Source of the DNA: Holosporales bacterium
GTDB taxonomy: Bacteria > Pseudomonadota > Alphaproteobacteria > RUG11792
Assembly (NCBI GenBank): GCA_031267075.1
Contig: JAIRZU010000069.1
Coordinates: 1-6,785, forward strand
Reading direction: 5' to 3'
Length of the DNA stretch: 6,785 bases
Translations under genes and position numbers: made by a program
Notes under the pieces: model-generated
Told to the model about the DNA's origin: nothing
The model's input: the letters and a program-made list of their open reading frames with translations, nothing else
The model's database searches: none
In this document: positions 5,429 through 6,785 of the stretch, piece by piece
Numbering within the stretch: position 1 is the stretch's first letter
Layout of the letters: each line of letters starts with the position of its first letter

Positions 5429-6313
5429 ATGATCATTAATGAACCTGGAGAAGGTGCGGCAGACCTGACCATCGCCCAAATCATTAAGATGTATAGGTTA
5501 CTTTCGAACAGAGGGAGGGCTAAGTCTCTTGGGCAACACTTCCTATGTGATGCATCTCTCCTCAGGAAAATTGTAGCATGTGCGTTACCTGTCGATGATG
5601 AGGCACATATCGTTGAGGTAGGGCCAGGCCCATGCGGCCTCACAAGGGAGATAATAAATCTCTGCAGCCATTGTGAGGCTATAACGTGCATCGAGAAGGA
5701 TGAGTCATTCAAACCAGTTCACGATATGCTCTTGACAAACAGCGATGGTAGGTTAAAATTTATGTATGCAGATGCGATGAAGGTGCAGCTGCGTAGCTTG
5801 CAGCCTGATCTTCCGATTACGATCGTATCGAACCTGCCGTATAATGTCGGCACGCAACTGCTCATCGGCTGGCTGAAAAACATAAGCAGGATAAGCAAGA
5901 TGGTTTTGATGTTTCAGAAGGAGGTTGCAGATAGGATATGTGCTAGCCCAGGGACTAAGCAGTACGGAAGGCTAAGCGTTATATCGCAGATAATGTGCCA
6001 TACCGAACGGCTGTTCGATGTATCGAGTGCTGCATTCTATCCACCTCCCAAAGTAGATTCCACGGTGGTGAGGCTAATACCAAAGCACTGTGTCGTGCCT
6101 GATATGGGCAAGCTTGAAACGCTGACGGCTCACTGTTTTAGTAGCCGACGAAAGCAGCTGCGGGTGATCCTAAAGAGGCACTATCACATTCAGCCAGATG
6201 AGATCTTGGAGCAATGCAACATAGACAAGAATGCAAGACCTGAAAATGTAGCTCCAAGCACATTCCTGGAACTTTCGGAAAAGTTAGCTCTTGTTACTGA
6301 GGAGAGAGATTGA
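5429..6313 (+). CDS. rsmA: 16S rRNA (adenine1518-N6/adenine1519-N6)-dimethyltransferase
   Basis: RsmA (KsgA) uses SAM to dimethylate two adjacent adenines near the 3' end of 16S rRNA and acts as a late checkpoint of small-subunit assembly. Starting at the ATG at 5429 it has 294 residues; a GTG at 5426 adds one. The ATG at 5489 (MYRLLSNRGRAKSLGQHFL) gives 274, closer to the E. coli length, and may be the true start, since 5429-5488 could overlap the ABC-ATPase relic. No start has a good Shine-Dalgarno. Visible motifs (numbered from 5429): SLGQHFL at 33-39; motif I EVGPGPCG at 63-70; the acidic end of strand 2 (IEKD) near 88-91; YADAM at 113-117; the catalytic NLPYN at 135-139; FQKEVADR near 162-169; YGRLSV; and the C-terminal AFYPPPKVDSTVVRL and FSSRRKQLR. 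All are intact. The stop overlaps the rnhB start (TGATG). Confidence 0.96.
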   Translation: MIINEPGEGAADLTIAQIIKMYRLLSNRGRAKSLGQHFLCDASLLRKIVACALPVDDEAHIVEVGPGPCGLTREIINLCSHCEAITCIEKDESFKPVHDMLLTNSDGRLKFMYADAMKVQLRSLQPDLPITIVSNLPYNVGTQLLIGWLKNISRISKMVLMFQKEVADRICASPGTKQYGRLSVISQIMCHTERLFDVSSAAFYPPPKVDSTVVRLIPKHCVVPDMGKLETLTAHCFSSRRKQLRVILKRHYHIQPDEILEQCNIDKNARPENVAPSTFLELSEKLALVTEERD

Positions 6314-6785
6314 TGCCTACGTTCGAGATAGAAGACTTGTACAGTGACGAGGTCGTGTGTGGTATCGATGAGGCCGGGCTTGGCCCACTTGCCGGTCCAC
6401 TCGTCGTCGCCGCCTGCCGGATAGAACGCGACTTAATCGGCTCTGATCTGCTAGCTATGATCGATGATTCGAAGAGGTTAACTGTCGCGAATCGGGAGAG
6501 AGCTGCCGATCTGTTGTTTGAATCAGCTGCTGTTGAGTACAACGTCGCGATCATAGAAAATGACGTTATAGATAACATAGGCCTCTCGAAGGCTTGGGTG
6601 GAAGGTATCATAGAAGCAGCGAGTGGCCTTGAAGCAACGCTGTACATACTAGATGGGAATCGCAAGGTTGAGATTAGTGGGCGCAAGACAGTTACCGCTG
6701 TAGGTGGCGATAGAAAGAGCTACTCAGTTGCGGCGGCCTCAATAATCGCGAAGGTAACACGTGATCGGATAATGCGACGCATTCA
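6313..6785 (+). CDS. rnhB: Ribonuclease HII, 3' end cut by the window edge
   Basis: RNase HII nicks DNA at embedded ribonucleotides and cuts RNA in RNA-DNA hybrids. The ATG at 6313 overlaps the rsmA stop (TGATG), so the two genes are probably co-translated; a GAGAGAG stretch just upstream can serve as ribosome site. The 157 codons present cover most of the catalytic core: GIDEAGLGPLAGP near residues 17-29 with D19 and E20; DDSKRLT at 51-57; ILDGN with D114; GGDRKSYS with D133; and AAASIIAKVTRDR at 140-152. All four metal-binding acids are in place. One oddity is visible: the usual DEAGRG has Leu at residue 23 in place of Arg, within the GRG motif that contacts the ribonucleotide. The remaining C-terminal part lies outside the window. 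Confidence 0.95.
   Translation, partial: MPTFEIEDLYSDEVVCGIDEAGLGPLAGPLVVAACRIERDLIGSDLLAMIDDSKRLTVANRERAADLLFESAAVEYNVAIIENDVIDNIGLSKAWVEGIIEAASGLEATLYILDGNRKVEISGRKTVTAVGGDRKSYSVAAASIIAKVTRDRIMRRI

Noticed and set aside
5299..5712. A 137-codon open frame on the minus strand
   Set aside because: It lies largely antisense to the 5' half of rsmA, has no domain of its own, and its left end overlaps the ABC-ATPase relic in another frame. Only its short FTNLYTSI part is mentioned, as possible relic sequence.

Overview
The window looks like part of a chromosome of an obligate intracellular alphaproteobacterium, probably order Rickettsiales and perhaps near Anaplasmataceae. The evidence is the lepB-rnc pair with a 4-base overlap, the sequence style of LepB, RNase III, RsmA and RNase HII, short non-operonic gene clusters, gene relics and sizeable non-coding gaps. 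The family placement is inference; no rRNA or other decisive marker is present. Base composition is mixed rather than strongly AT-rich.

Layout. 1-255 is almost non-coding: the possible first codons of a minus-strand gene leaving the left edge, plus a repeat built on an inverted repeat (copy A). 256-1065 (minus) encodes a membrane-anchored class I SAM methyltransferase. 1066-1558 holds a likely promoter for it, a 31-codon orphan signal-peptide ORF, a second copy of the repeat (B) and the promoter region of the next gene. 1559-2308 (plus) encodes an exported protein with a proline-rich tail. 2325-3718 (minus) is the lepB-rnc unit: signal peptidase I and RNase III. 3855-5069 (minus) is an unrecognised protein with four tandem 14-residue repeats. 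Its real start appears to be a lipoprotein signal peptide at 5118, now separated from it by a frameshift at an (AG)5 tract. 5119-5428 carries the third, truncated copy (C) of the upstream element and a relic of an ABC-transporter ATPase (LolD-like). 5429-6785 (plus) is the rsmA-rnhB pair, with rnhB cut by the right edge.

How it fits together. Four genes (rnc, lepB, rsmA, rnhB) are core housekeeping: rRNA processing, secretion, ribosome maturation and removal of ribonucleotides from DNA. The rest is accessory and points at the cell envelope or export. The most notable pattern is a shared minus-strand leader cassette: an upstream element, a strong Shine-Dalgarno and a signal peptide beginning MKSKLV. 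It occurs at 1179-1360 and 5026-5207, with the upstream element alone near 113-194. In one place it fronts a truncated ORF, in the other an ORF that is out of frame by exactly one dinucleotide unit. This suggests a small family of exported proteins made by duplication of a promoter and leader, with possible slipped-strand switching or decay.
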